Shown here piece by piece: positions 55,794 through 64,000 of a DNA stretch of 64,000 nucleotides; the stretch's first letter is position 1; each line of letters starts with the position of its first letter. The stretch is from Hyphomicrobiales bacterium (GTDB lineage Bacteria; Pseudomonadota; Alphaproteobacteria; Rhizobiales; Rhizobiaceae). The stretch spans positions 1-64,000 of the forward strand of contig UCLB01000028.1 in assembly GCA_900473205.1 (NCBI GenBank), written 5' to 3'. Both the position numbers and the translations under genes were made by a program. The notes under the pieces were generated by a model. That model was not told the DNA's origin. It made no database searches and was given only the letters and a program-made list of their open reading frames with translations.

Positions 55794-56078
55794 GCCTTTT
55801 CAAAAGGATGGGTTCTGCAAGGAGGTCCAAGAGGCCGTCAGGGCTTTCGCCACATGGATGGCCATCTCCGTAAGGGCCTCTTCGCGCTTCGCCAGTTTTT
55901 GCGAGGGCAGGATAAGGAACCGAGCATCAGGTTCCATCGTCGCCGCACGCACAGGCGCAGCCAAGCGTTGTGTCGTGTGTCCACCGAAGACGGCATTAGT
56001 AGGCGAACCACTCACGGGCGTTGCTACGAGTCAACTCCATACCGGAAGTGGGCCGGCTTTTGCCTGCTCTAGAGCCAC
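55794..56078. other. 285-bp boundary region, possible gene relic
   Basis: On the minus strand, 55800-56015 reads about 71 codons ending VRAATMEPDARFLILPSQKL and AKREEALTEMAIHVAKALT, which looks like a protein C terminus, but I do not recognise it and it has no sensible start. It lies between the kyn genes and the conserved core block. Confidence 0.3.
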
Positions 56079-58763
56079 CTACTGAATGTCCAGCAAGCGC
56101 TCCAGATATCGGCGCTCGACTTCTCCGGGCGGATTGTTGCCGAGCTTTTCGCGGATGGCTTCCAGAATCTCGCGGGCGCGCTGGACATCGATTTCGTCGG
56201 GCACGCGGACCTGATTATCGCCGAAATCCGGGCCGCTGCTTTCGCGCGGGCGACCAAGCGGATCGCGGCCGTTCTGGCCGCCTTGGCCCATCATGCCCTC
56301 CTGACCCTGACCGGGTTGCTGGCCCTGCTGCCGCATGGCCTGCATGATCTGGCCCATCATGTCCTGAGCGCCCTGACGAAGTGCGTTGAGCGCGTTGCCC
56401 TGACCTTCGACGGCCTGTTCGCCCTGACTTTGACCGAGCGCCTGGCCAGCACCCTTCATTTCCTGCTCGGCCTTGCCGAAATTCTGGCCGGGCTCCATGC
56501 CGAGATCGCGCAGGCCTTTTTGCAGATCGCCGAGTTGCTTTCCAAGGCCATCCTGTTGCTGGCGCAGGTTTTTCAGTGCTTCGCGTAGCTGATCGGCTGT
56601 CATCTGGTCAGTCGGGTTCTGACCCTGACCATTCTGGTTTTGACCGTTCTGCCCTTGCTGCTGCTGGTCCTGCTGACCCGGTTGCAGGCCGTTCTGGCCC
56701 ATCTGCGGATCGCTGCCTTCTTCACCCTGCTGTGGGTCGCCGCGCTGCATGCGGTCACGAAGGGCCTGATCAAGCTTGAAAGTTTCATCCATCAGCTTTT
56801 GTTGCTGCTGCATGATTTCACCCAGCTTGTCGATTTGCTGGCGCAGCTGGCTGTTTTGCTGTTGCTGTTGTCCCTGTTGGCCGCGCTGTGGTCGTCCGGC
56901 CTGAAGATTGTTCATCATGCGCTGCAATTGCGAAAGCATTTCCTGCGCGGCATCGCGGTTGCCGGAGCGCGCGAGGTTTTCGATCTGGTTCATCATGTTT
57001 TCCAGATCGCGCTGCCGCAGCACATTCTGTGCCTGTTGGTTCATATTGGACTGCGGTGCGTTCTGCATGCGCTGGGCGAGTTCTTTCATGAGCTCGTTCA
57101 TCGCTTCACGAAGCTCCTGCATCAGCTTGGCGACTTCCTCGTCGGGCGCCTTACGCTCCAGCGCATCTGAGAGCGCATTCTGCGCGTCACGCAACCGCTG
57201 TTCGGCCTGAGAGAGATCACCATCTTCGATGCCGAGTGCAATTTGCCACAGATAATCTGCGGTGTCCTTGAGCATCTCTTCATTGTAGGCAAGCTTCATG
57301 CGCGTCTGTGCAGATTGCAGCAGAAGGTAATGGGTTTTGTTGGGAATGGTCTCTTCCGGACGCAGGCCAACAGCCTCGTTATAGGCGATTGCCTTCGGCA
57401 TCTGGCGGGTGTCGAGTGAGAAAATCTGGCGCTGTTCGACAATGGCTCCGGCCAACGGCTCGGAGAAATTGCGTCCGGGCAGTATCATCTCCTGGGAGGG
57501 GCTGCGACCCGTTTGGCCAGCACCATCAGTGGCGACAAGTGTGATGCGCACCCGTTTGCCCGCCATGGGATGTTCGGTCAGGTTCCGGCTGGTCACGCCT
57601 TTCATCTCACGCTGATTCTGGCGTGGCAGATCCAGCTTGAATTCCGGTGGCGGATAAAGCGGTGTCGCGCCTTCGGCCACGCCGATGGGTTCGATCACGG
57701 CGTGGGCTTCGCGGATACCATAGTCATCCTTGGCGGTGAAGCCGATTTCCAGCGCACCGTTGACTGCCCGGCGCGGCAGATTGTCGAAAGCAATCGTTGG
57801 CGCTTTATCGGGAATGACGTTGAACTGCCATTGCTGGCCATTGGCTTCAATGGTGCCGCTTTCCTTTATCTCCATCGCGAAGGTACGCGGCGCGAGCGGT
57901 GTCTCGGTCGTCTCCGCCACTTTCGCAGCGTCCTGTGCACCTGGCTTCTCAGCGCCCTCGGGTGTCAGTTTTTGCAGCTGACCGGCCTCTTGCGGCTCGA
58001 AGGTGACCTCTTCATTGCCTTCGCCACCCGTCATGCGGATGGTGAGTTTGGACGATTGCGGCAGAGAGACGGCCTCATGTCCAGCTGCATTGTTGCCGGT
58101 CAGGAAAATGGGTGCGCGACCGGTATAGGACGGCGGCGTGACCCATGCGTCGAGACGAATATCTGGGTTTGCCGGTCCGCTGGACGGGCGGTTGCGGAAG
58201 GCATCGGCAATATCGCCTGCGCCATTCGAAAAGGAAAAGCCGAAAGCGGCGACGAGAATGAGGGCCGGGATGGCGCGTAGCGCACTGCGGTCGTGGCTTG
58301 CGATGTCCGGCTGCGGCAGGCCGGCATCCAGTGCTGCAATCCGTTCGGCCATGCGCAACTGGTGTTCTTTCCACAGCGTGCGCGCGAAAGGCGTTTCGAA
58401 AGCGGGCTCGTCCTCCTGCACGCCAACGGGTTGGTGCGGCAGGCCGTTGCGGGTTTCCAAAAGGCGTGAAGCCTCATCTTTCGTCGGCCATCTTAACCGC
58501 GCAATGGGCAGCAGAGACGTGATGAAAAAAAAGATGAGCAGGAAGACAATGCCGAGGCGCAGGAAATCCGGCATCTGCCGGAAAAGGCCGAGCCAGGCCA
58601 GAGAGACAAACACGGCAGCGAGCGAAAGCGGAAGCAGGGTTTTGGGCGCAAGACGCTCGGCAAAGAGAACGAACTTGGCAAAAAAGCGCTTGCCTGCCAC
58701 GCGGCGTGCAAGGTCCGGCCTGTTTTCGAAAGCGCCTTTTCCGCCCTGCTTGGATGTGGTCAT
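56079..58763 (-). CDS. TIGR02302-family (DUF4175) membrane protein
   Basis: The ATG at 58763 follows GGGAGAACGGATTG, giving 894 residues. Two membrane segments lie near 40-75 (LLPLSLAAVFVSLAWLGLF, then FLLIFFFITSLLPIARL) and one near 165. A large extracytoplasmic part follows, with a coiled-coil region near 500-620. There is a long low-complexity stretch near 620-850, very rich in Gln, Gly, Asn and Met (QQGQQQQQNSQ, QQDQQQQGQNGQNQNGQGQN). This matches the alphaproteobacterial TIGR02302 family of unknown function, commonly next to lysA and argH in Rhizobiales. Confidence 0.9.
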   Translation of the reverse strand: MTTSKQGGKGAFENRPDLARRVAGKRFFAKFVLFAERLAPKTLLPLSLAAVFVSLAWLGLFRQMPDFLRLGIVFLLIFFFITSLLPIARLRWPTKDEASRLLETRNGLPHQPVGVQEDEPAFETPFARTLWKEHQLRMAERIAALDAGLPQPDIASHDRSALRAIPALILVAAFGFSFSNGAGDIADAFRNRPSSGPANPDIRLDAWVTPPSYTGRAPIFLTGNNAAGHEAVSLPQSSKLTIRMTGGEGNEEVTFEPQEAGQLQKLTPEGAEKPGAQDAAKVAETTETPLAPRTFAMEIKESGTIEANGQQWQFNVIPDKAPTIAFDNLPRRAVNGALEIGFTAKDDYGIREAHAVIEPIGVAEGATPLYPPPEFKLDLPRQNQREMKGVTSRNLTEHPMAGKRVRITLVATDGAGQTGRSPSQEMILPGRNFSEPLAGAIVEQRQIFSLDTRQMPKAIAYNEAVGLRPEETIPNKTHYLLLQSAQTRMKLAYNEEMLKDTADYLWQIALGIEDGDLSQAEQRLRDAQNALSDALERKAPDEEVAKLMQELREAMNELMKELAQRMQNAPQSNMNQQAQNVLRQRDLENMMNQIENLARSGNRDAAQEMLSQLQRMMNNLQAGRPQRGQQGQQQQQNSQLRQQIDKLGEIMQQQQKLMDETFKLDQALRDRMQRGDPQQGEEGSDPQMGQNGLQPGQQDQQQQGQNGQNQNGQGQNPTDQMTADQLREALKNLRQQQDGLGKQLGDLQKGLRDLGMEPGQNFGKAEQEMKGAGQALGQSQGEQAVEGQGNALNALRQGAQDMMGQIMQAMRQQGQQPGQGQEGMMGQGGQNGRDPLGRPRESSGPDFGDNQVRVPDEIDVQRAREILEAIREKLGNNPPGEVERRYLERLLDIQ

Positions 58764-58928
58764 CAATCCGTTCTCCCGGTTCTGGCCACCCGATTTCGCC
58801 ATTCCCAAACAGCGATTGAACTCAGTGCAACGGAAATGAAGATAACACTCTTTATGGCGAAGACGAGGGCAAGCCTGCGCTCACCCCCATTTTTCAGCCC
58901 TATTCGCTCAATTGTGATCGTTCAAAAC

Positions 58929-60197
58929 TCAATCGAGCCAGGTGGGGACCGAGTCGAGCGCAATCAACTCTTCATATGTACCGCGCGGGCGGATGACGTG
59001 GAACTGGTCACCCTTCACCAGGACTTCCGGCACCAGCAGGCGCGAATTGTAGGTTCCGGCCTGCACGGCACCATAGGCTCCGGCGGAGCTGACGGCGATC
59101 AGGTCACCCGGTTGGGGCGCTGCCATTTCACGGTCCAGTGCCAGATAATCGCCGGTTTCGCAGACCGGGCCAACGACATCCGCCTTGATGCGCGGGGCGT
59201 CAGCGGTTGACTGTACGACCGGGCGAATAGCGTGATAGGCCTCATACAGTGTCGGGCGAATGAGATCATTCATCGCCGCGTCCACAATCACGAATGTCTT
59301 GTCGCCGCCATCCTTCACATAAATGACTTCCGTCACCAAAATCCCGGCATTGCCGACGATCAGACGGCCCGGTTCTGTTATGATCTTGCAGTTGAGGCTC
59401 TGCAGCTCGTTCTTGACGATATAGGCATAGGCATCCGGCAAGGGCGGCGGATTGTTGTCTTCGCGGTAGGGAATGCCCAGCCCGCCGCCAATATCGACAT
59501 GGCTGATCGTGTGGCCATCTCCGCGCAGGGATTCTACAAGCTCGCGCAGCAACCGGAAGGCATCCTCGAAGGGCTGCAATTCGGTGATCTGGCTACCGAT
59601 ATGCATATCGATGCCGCTGACCTGAATGCCCGGCAGAGTGGCGGCATGGCTATAGATGGCGCGCGCCCGCTCATAGGAAATGCCGAACTTGTTTTCCTTC
59701 TTGCCGGTGGAAATTTTGGCATGGGTGCCCGCATCCACATCCGGATTGATGCGGAAGGACACATGGGCCTTCCTACCCGCCTTCACGGCGCGAAGGTTCA
59801 GAACTTCCAGTTCGGGTTCGGACTCTATGTTGAAGCAGTAGATACCGGCGTCCAGCGCAAAATCCATTTCGGCAACGGTCTTGCCGACGCCGGAAAACAT
59901 GATGCGGCTTGCGGGAACGCCTGCTGCCAGCGCACGGCGCAACTCTCCGCCGGAAACGACATCGATGCCAGCGCCGAGTTTTGCCAGTGTTCTCAGAACG
60001 GCCTGGTTGGAATTGGCCTTCATCGCATAGCACACCATGGAGTCTACATCGGCAAAAGCCTCTGAAAAGACCTTGTAATGTCGCTCCAGCGTGGCCGTGG
60101 AATAGACGTAGAACGGCGTTCCAACGGCCTTGGCGATTTCAGGCACAGGAACGTTTTCGGCGTGAAGCACGCCGTCGATATAGTGAAAATGGTTCAC
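58929..60197 (-). CDS. lysA: diaminopimelate decarboxylase
   Basis: The 422-residue PLP enzyme has YAMKANSN near 58 with the PLP Lys, VDVVSGGELRRAL, VDIGGGLGIPY near 238, EPGRLIVGNAG near 285 and CETGDYLALDR near 345 with the active-site Cys. It makes L-lysine from meso-diaminopimelate in the cytoplasm. It starts 12 bp after the small lipoprotein gene, in the order argH - lipoprotein - lysA found in many proteobacteria. Confidence 0.98.
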   Translation of the reverse strand: MNHFHYIDGVLHAENVPVPEIAKAVGTPFYVYSTATLERHYKVFSEAFADVDSMVCYAMKANSNQAVLRTLAKLGAGIDVVSGGELRRALAAGVPASRIMFSGVGKTVAEMDFALDAGIYCFNIESEPELEVLNLRAVKAGRKAHVSFRINPDVDAGTHAKISTGKKENKFGISYERARAIYSHAATLPGIQVSGIDMHIGSQITELQPFEDAFRLLRELVESLRGDGHTISHVDIGGGLGIPYREDNNPPPLPDAYAYIVKNELQSLNCKIITEPGRLIVGNAGILVTEVIYVKDGGDKTFVIVDAAMNDLIRPTLYEAYHAIRPVVQSTADAPRIKADVVGPVCETGDYLALDREMAAPQPGDLIAVSSAGAYGAVQAGTYNSRLLVPEVLVKGDQFHVIRPRGTYEELIALDSVPTWLD

Positions 60198-60208
60198 AGC
60201 GCTGGACC

Positions 60209-60406
60209 TTAAAGGAGCTTATCGAGAATGAAAGGCCGCTCTGGCGTCGGCTGCACCTTGGCTTTGTTGGAGCGAATATTACGCTGTTCCGTAGGCGTGC
60301 TCGGCGGATCGATGTCGCCTTTGCGGCCACAGCCTGCAAGAGCAAGGCTAACGGCAAGTGCCACGCCGACGGGAACGATGAAGGTACGCAAGGTTTTTGA
60401 AAGCAT
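60209..60406 (-). CDS. lptM: LptM/YifL-like small lipoprotein
   Basis: The start MLSKTLRTFIV (60406) gives 65 residues, with a leader and the lipobox LALAGC near residue 25, then GRKGDIDPP, the conserved start of the mature protein. These short lipoproteins are found between argH and lysA in many proteobacteria; in Escherichia coli LptM (YifL) binds the LptDE translocon and aids its disulfide maturation. The C terminus ends PFILDKLL. Transcribed with lysA. Confidence 0.85.
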   Translation of the reverse strand: MLSKTLRTFIVPVGVALAVSLALAGCGRKGDIDPPSTPTEQRNIRSNKAKVQPTPERPFILDKLL

Positions 60407-60446
60407 GGGCCTGTCCAAAGGAAATCTCTGCATTCCTGATAACGAA

Positions 60447-60472
60447 AAACAGGGCGCTTGTGCACCCTGTTT
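60447..60472 (-). terminator. hairpin after argH
   Basis: AAACAGGG (60447-60454) pairs with CCCTGTTT (60465-60472), 30 bp past the argH stop. On the minus strand the stem is followed by TTCGTT within GTTTTTCG, so intrinsic termination or attenuation before the lipoprotein gene is likely. Confidence 0.6.
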
Positions 60473-60501
60473 CTTGTGATGTTCATCGAACGCTGGATTG
60501 A

Positions 60502-61902
60502 TTAGTTTTTACCGCGCCACCAGGCGATCTGCTTGCGCACTTCAGACGGGGCGGTACCGCCGAAGCTGGTGCGGCTGGCAACCGATGCCTCGACCGACAG
60601 CACATCGAAGATGCCTGCGGTGATGGCGGGGTTGATGGCCTGCAATTCTTCCAGAGAGAGATCGGCGAGGTCGCAGCCTTTCTTTTCAGCCAGCGCAACG
60701 GCATGGCCGGTAGCGTGGTGGGCATCGCGGAAGGGCAGGCCCGCTTCACGCACCAGCCAGTCCGCCAGATCGGTCGCCGTAGAATAGCCGGAACCGGCAG
60801 CGGCGCGCATCTTGTCGGCGCGTACTTCCAGATCGCGCACCATGCCTGTCATGGCAGCAATGGCCAGTTCCAGGCTTTCGGCGGAATCGAAGACCTGTTC
60901 CTTGTCTTCCTGCATATCCTTGGAATAGGCGAGCGGCAGACCCTTCATGATGGTCAGAAGTGCGATCAGCGAACCGTTGATACGGCCCGTCTTGGCGCGC
61001 ACCAGTTCCGCCGCATCCGGGTTTTTCTTCTGCGGCATGATGGAAGAGCCGGTCGAAAACGCGTCTGACAGGCGGATAAAGCCGAATTGCGGGGTCGACC
61101 AGATGACGATCTCTTCGGCGAGGCGCGAAAGATGCGTGGCGCAGATGGACGCGATGGACAGGAATTCCAGCGCAAAGTCGCGGTCGGAGACCGTATCGAT
61201 GGAGTTGCGGGTCGGCTCACGGAAGCCGAGTGCCTTCGCCGTCATGTGGCGGTCAATGGGATAGCCGGTGCCGGCCAGTGCCGCTGCACCAATCGGGCTT
61301 TCATCCATGTGTTCGATGGCGTGACGAACACGCGCGCGGTCACGACCGAACATTTCCACATAGGCCATGCAATGGTGACCGAAGGTGACAGGCTGCGCCG
61401 TCTGCAAATGGGTAAAGCCCGGCATAACGGTGTCGGCATGCTCTTCGGCGCGGTCGAGGAAGGCAGCGATCAAAGCGGTCAGCATGCCCTCGGTCTTCTG
61501 AAGTTCTTCCTTGACCCAAAGGCGGAAATCGAGTGCCACCTGGTCATTGCGCGAACGGGCCGTGTGCAGACGACCGGCGGCAGGGCCGATGAGATTGGCA
61601 AGGCGCGCCTCGATATTCATGTGAATATCTTCAAGCTTGCGGGAGAATTCGAAGGTTCCGGCTTCGATCTCTGACAGGATCGTGTTCAGGCCGTGAATGA
61701 TCTTGTCTTTATCTTCATCCGAAATAATGGATTTTGCGGCCAGCATGGTGGCATGCGCTATTGAGCCGCGGATGTCCTGCGCATAAAGCTTCTTGTCGAA
61801 GCCGATGGAGGCATTTATCTCTTCCATAATGGCCGAAGGACCGGAAGCGAAACGTCCGCCCCACATCTGGTTGGAGGATTTTTGTTCGATGCCGTCAGCC
61901 AT
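60502..61902 (-). CDS. argH: argininosuccinate lyase
   Basis: The 466-residue protein has [20 protein letters not shown] near the start, [20 protein letters not shown] near 110, [15 protein letters not shown] near 160, and the fumarase/aspartase signature [12 protein letters not shown] near 285 with the catalytic Ser. It splits argininosuccinate to arginine and fumarate. It is divergent from tlpA with 24 bp between starts, so the promoters must overlap or lie within the genes. Confidence 0.98.
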   Translation of the reverse strand: MADGIEQKSSNQMWGGRFASGPSAIMEEINASIGFDKKLYAQDIRGSIAHATMLAAKSIISDEDKDKIIHGLNTILSEIEAGTFEFSRKLEDIHMNIEARLANLIGPAAGRLHTARSRNDQVALDFRLWVKEELQKTEGMLTALIAAFLDRAEEHADTVMPGFTHLQTAQPVTFGHHCMAYVEMFGRDRARVRHAIEHMDESPIGAAALAGTGYPIDRHMTAKALGFREPTRNSIDTVSDRDFALEFLSIASICATHLSRLAEEIVIWSTPQFGFIRLSDAFSTGSSIMPQKKNPDAAELVRAKTGRINGSLIALLTIMKGLPLAYSKDMQEDKEQVFDSAESLELAIAAMTGMVRDLEVRADKMRAAAGSGYSTATDLADWLVREAGLPFRDAHHATGHAVALAEKKGCDLADLSLEELQAINPAITAGIFDVLSVEASVASRTSFGGTAPSEVRKQIAWWRGKN

Positions 61903-61926
61903 TCTTTGCCTGCCCTGGAGTATTCA

Positions 61927-62595
61927 ATGACAGAAAAAAAGCCGCTCAGGCTTCCTTCCGCCAGACTTGTTGCAATTGCCGCTATCGCCGGTGTCGTCTG
62001 CGGCGCGGGTGTTGTGGCGTTCAGGCTTATTGGGTCTGAGGGTCAGGTTCAAGGGGCAGCAGTGGCGCAAGCCGGTTTATGTGAGGGGGCTGCCAAGCGT
62101 ATCGCCTCCCTCAAGCCGCTTCTGAACGGTCAGGTTGCCGCCATGTCGGCCAGCGAACGTCCACGGGTCATTCCACTGTCATTCAAGGGGGCGGATGGTG
62201 CTGCGATGACCGAAGCCGACTTCAAGGGCAAGACAGTGCTGCTGAATCTCTGGGCCACATGGTGCGTGCCCTGCCGTGAGGAGATGCCAGCGCTCAACGC
62301 TCTCGAAAAGGAAAAGGGCGCGGACAATTTCGAAGTCGTGACCGTCAATATCGATACGGGCGATGACGCGAAGCCGAAAAGCTTCATGAGCGAATACGGG
62401 ATCGATTCCCTCAAGCTCTACCGCGACAGTTCCATGGGCGTATTCAACGTGCTGAAAAAGGAAGGGCTTGCTTTCGGCCTTCCCGCGACGCTGTTGATCG
62501 ATGACCAGGGCTGCCTGATGGCATCCATGAATGGGCCGGCGGCCTGGGACAGCCAGGACGCCAAAACACTCGTGGAATTTGCGAAAGCAAAGTGA
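61927..62595 (+). CDS. tlpA: TlpA-like thiol:disulfide protein
   Basis: The ATG at 61927 gives 222 residues: a membrane anchor near 13-35 (LVAIAAIAGVVCGAGVVAF) and a periplasmic thioredoxin-like domain with WATWCVPCREEMP near 118. TlpA keeps apo-cytochrome oxidase subunits and copper chaperones reduced in Rhizobiales. An insertion between the anchor and domain (CEGAAKRIASLKPLLNG) is typical of the group. It is divergent from argH. Confidence 0.92.
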   Translation: MTEKKPLRLPSARLVAIAAIAGVVCGAGVVAFRLIGSEGQVQGAAVAQAGLCEGAAKRIASLKPLLNGQVAAMSASERPRVIPLSFKGADGAAMTEADFKGKTVLLNLWATWCVPCREEMPALNALEKEKGADNFEVVTVNIDTGDDAKPKSFMSEYGIDSLKLYRDSSMGVFNVLKKEGLAFGLPATLLIDDQGCLMASMNGPAAWDSQDAKTLVEFAKAK

Positions 62596-62604
62596 GCCGA
62601 GGAT

Positions 62605-63486
62605 TTACCGCGTCGGGACGGGTGTTTCGCCGCGGTAATCATAGAAGCCACGACCGGATTTGCGGCCAAGCCAACCGGCTTCGACATATTTGACCAGAAG
62701 CGGGCAAGGGCGATATTTGCTGTCTGCCAGACCATCATGCAGCACCTGCATGATCGACAGGCAGGTGTCGAGACCGATGAAGTCGGCCAGTTGCAAGGGC
62801 CCCATGGGATGGTTCGCGCCGAGTTTCATGGCGGTGTCGATGGCCTCGACAGAGCCGACGCCTTCGTAGAGCGTATAGATCGCCTCGTTGATCATCGGCA
62901 GAAGAATGCGGTTGACGATGAAGGCCGGGAAGTCTTCGGCAACCGTAATCGCCTTGTCCAGCGTGCGGACATATTCCTTGGCGCTTTCAAAGGTCGGTTC
63001 GTCGGTAGCGATACCGCGCACCAGTTCCACCAGCTTCATGACCGGCACCGGGTTCATGAAATGGATGCCCATGAACTGTTCCGGGCGGTCTGTTGCCGAA
63101 GCAAGGCGAGTGATGGAAAGCGAAGATGTGTTGGTGGCGAGAAGCGCTTCTGGTTTTAGAACCGGGCAGACTTGCGCGTAAATCTTGCGCTTGGTTTCCT
63201 CGTGCTCGGTCGCGGCCTCGATCACCAGATCCATTGCGGCAAGATCGTTGATATCCGAGGAGCCGCCAATGCGCGATAGTGCCGCCTTGCGGTCGTCATC
63301 GGCCATCTTGCCATTGCTGACCTGCCGGGCAAGATTGCCGTTGATGGTGGCAAGACCGGCTTCGATGCGATCCTTCGCGAGGTCGTAAATATGAACCTTG
63401 TAGCCCGCCAGTGCAGACACATGCGCAATACCGCAGCCCATCTGACCGGCTCCAATGATACCGATATTCTTGATTGGGGCGGCCAT
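62605..63486 (-). CDS. 3-hydroxybutyryl-CoA dehydrogenase
   Basis: The ATG at 63486 follows GGAGAGACACATC and gives 293 residues. The NAD-binding GAGQMGCGIAHVSALAGY near 12, TNTSSLSITRLA near 115, HFMNPVPVMKLVELV near 140 with the catalytic His, and GANHPMGPLQLADFIGLD near 230 define the short form (HbdA/PaaH-like). It oxidises 3-hydroxybutyryl-CoA to acetoacetyl-CoA. It lies downstream of etfA on the same strand, separated by a terminator. Confidence 0.95.
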   Translation of the reverse strand: MAAPIKNIGIIGAGQMGCGIAHVSALAGYKVHIYDLAKDRIEAGLATINGNLARQVSNGKMADDDRKAALSRIGGSSDINDLAAMDLVIEAATEHEETKRKIYAQVCPVLKPEALLATNTSSLSITRLASATDRPEQFMGIHFMNPVPVMKLVELVRGIATDEPTFESAKEYVRTLDKAITVAEDFPAFIVNRILLPMINEAIYTLYEGVGSVEAIDTAMKLGANHPMGPLQLADFIGLDTCLSIMQVLHDGLADSKYRPCPLLVKYVEAGWLGRKSGRGFYDYRGETPVPTR

Positions 63487-63560
63487 GATGTGTCTCTCCT
63501 GTGGGATGTGCTTGGTGCGCGTCATATTGCGCGGGATGTTACGCATATTACCGTAAAACA

Positions 63561-63592
63561 AAAGCGGCGCGTTTACAAAAACGCGCCGCTTT
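63561..63592 (-). terminator. intrinsic terminator after etfA
   Basis: AAAGCGGCGCG (63561-63571) pairs with CGCGCCGCTTT (63582-63592), an 11-bp stem, followed on the minus strand by TGTTTTACGG. It is 15 bp past the etfA stop, so etfA transcription mostly ends before the 3-hydroxybutyryl-CoA dehydrogenase gene. Confidence 0.8.
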
Positions 63593-63606
63593 CATGATTG
63601 TTATGA

Positions 63607-64000
63607 TCAAAGCGCTTTTTCGAGCTCTGGCAGGGCGTCGAACAGATCAGCCACGAGGCCGTAATCCGCAACCTGGAAGATCGGTGCTTCCTCATCCTTG
63701 TTGATGGCGACGATGACCTTCGAGTCCTTCATGCCAGCCAGATGCTGGATAGCGCCGGAAATGCCTGCCGCGATGTAAAGCTGCGGAGCAACGACCTTGC
63801 CGGTCTGGCCGACCTGCCAGTCGTTCGGAGCATAGCCGGCATCCACGGCCGCGCGCGATGCGCCAACGGCGGCACCCAGCTTGTCCGCGACAGGAAGCAG
63901 GACTTCCTTGAACTTTTCCGAAGAACCGAGCGCGCGGCCACCGGAAATGATGATCTTGGCAGACGTCAGTTCCGGGCGGTCGGACGATGCAAGAGCGTCC
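63607..64000 (-). CDS. etfA: electron transfer flavoprotein alpha subunit, 3' part only
   Basis: The frame is open from the stop at 63607 to the window edge and continues beyond it; about 130 C-terminal residues are visible. It contains the FAD-binding signature of EtfA ([16 protein letters not shown], then [39 protein letters not shown] and [20 protein letters not shown]). EtfA with EtfB carries electrons from acyl-CoA dehydrogenases to the quinone pool. The start and etfB lie outside the window. Confidence 0.97.
   Translation of the reverse strand, partial: DALASSDRPELTSAKIIISGGRALGSSEKFKEVLLPVADKLGAAVGASRAAVDAGYAPNDWQVGQTGKVVAPQLYIAAGISGAIQHLAGMKDSKVIVAINKDEEAPIFQVADYGLVADLFDALPELEKAL

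Noticed and set aside
56500-56950. repeat-like CAG/CTG-rich segment considered as a tandem repeat array or CRISPR
   Set aside because: It is coding sequence for the Gln-rich part of the TIGR02302 protein; units are irregular and there are no spacers.

Overview
The window looks like chromosomal DNA of a Rhizobiaceae bacterium, most likely Agrobacterium or a close Rhizobium. Grounds: a (6-4) photolyase homologue whose four Fe-S cysteines fall at the positions I recall for Agrobacterium PhrB; an AraC-type pobR divergent from pobA; a BA14K-repeat secreted protein; the alphaproteobacterial TIGR02302/DUF4175 protein; and many ABC uptake systems for plant-derived compounds. Species cannot be fixed from sequence alone.

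Layout. 8-84 is an initiator tRNA, followed by a decayed CapA-like gene (295-1748) that contains a run of 15 G. 2020-9547 is a carboxylate block: GntP permease, TctD/TctE-like two-component system, TctCBA tripartite transporter and a PEP-mutase/isocitrate-lyase family enzyme. Two of these genes (tctC and the lyase) carry frameshifts. 9646-15289 holds the photolyase, an SbmA/YddA-type exporter, an SDR oxidoreductase with a LysR regulator, and a relic of a second LysR gene. 15508-23660 is a ROK repressor divergent from ugpBAEC, two tandem glycerophosphodiesterases and an inositol-monophosphatase-like enzyme. This looks like a route for importing a glycerophosphodiester, cleaving it and dephosphorylating it.

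23881-32155 has a BA14K protein, a flavin-binding oxidase-like protein, pobR/pobA and a complete five-gene branched-chain-type ABC transporter. This suggests uptake and ring hydroxylation of 4-hydroxybenzoate or a related aromatic acid. 32157-45402 is a locus for uronate-containing oligosaccharides: ABC importer with a YesL-like protein, GH88 unsaturated glucuronyl hydrolase, DUF2264 protein, heparinase II/III lyase, a beta-sandwich protein, an acetyltransferase fused to a helical domain, and a FadR-type GntR regulator. The predicted lyases lack signal peptides, so degradation is probably cytoplasmic after uptake.

45858-52546 is a candidate IclR regulon: two related solute-binding proteins, an ABC ATPase and permease, a COG3618 amidohydrolase/lactonase and an SMP-30 lactonase. 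A 19-bp palindrome, TTTGAAACGTCGTTTCAAA, lies in the first divergent promoter and a degenerate copy lies before the second transporter. 52885-55793 is a tryptophan-to-anthranilate module (kynA, kynU) with a divergent XRE-cupin regulator and a 36-bp dyad between them. From 56079 to the end the content is housekeeping: TIGR02302 protein, lysA, an LptM-like lipoprotein, argH, tlpA, 3-hydroxybutyryl-CoA dehydrogenase and the 3' part of etfA. So the window reads as an accessory, catabolism-rich segment between an initiator tRNA and a core block. I saw no CRISPR array, no complete insertion sequence, no integrase and no rRNA.

The strongest candidates for something little described are the uronate locus with its acetyltransferase-toroid fusion, the ugp/GDPD/IMPase operon, and the IclR-lactonase regulon.
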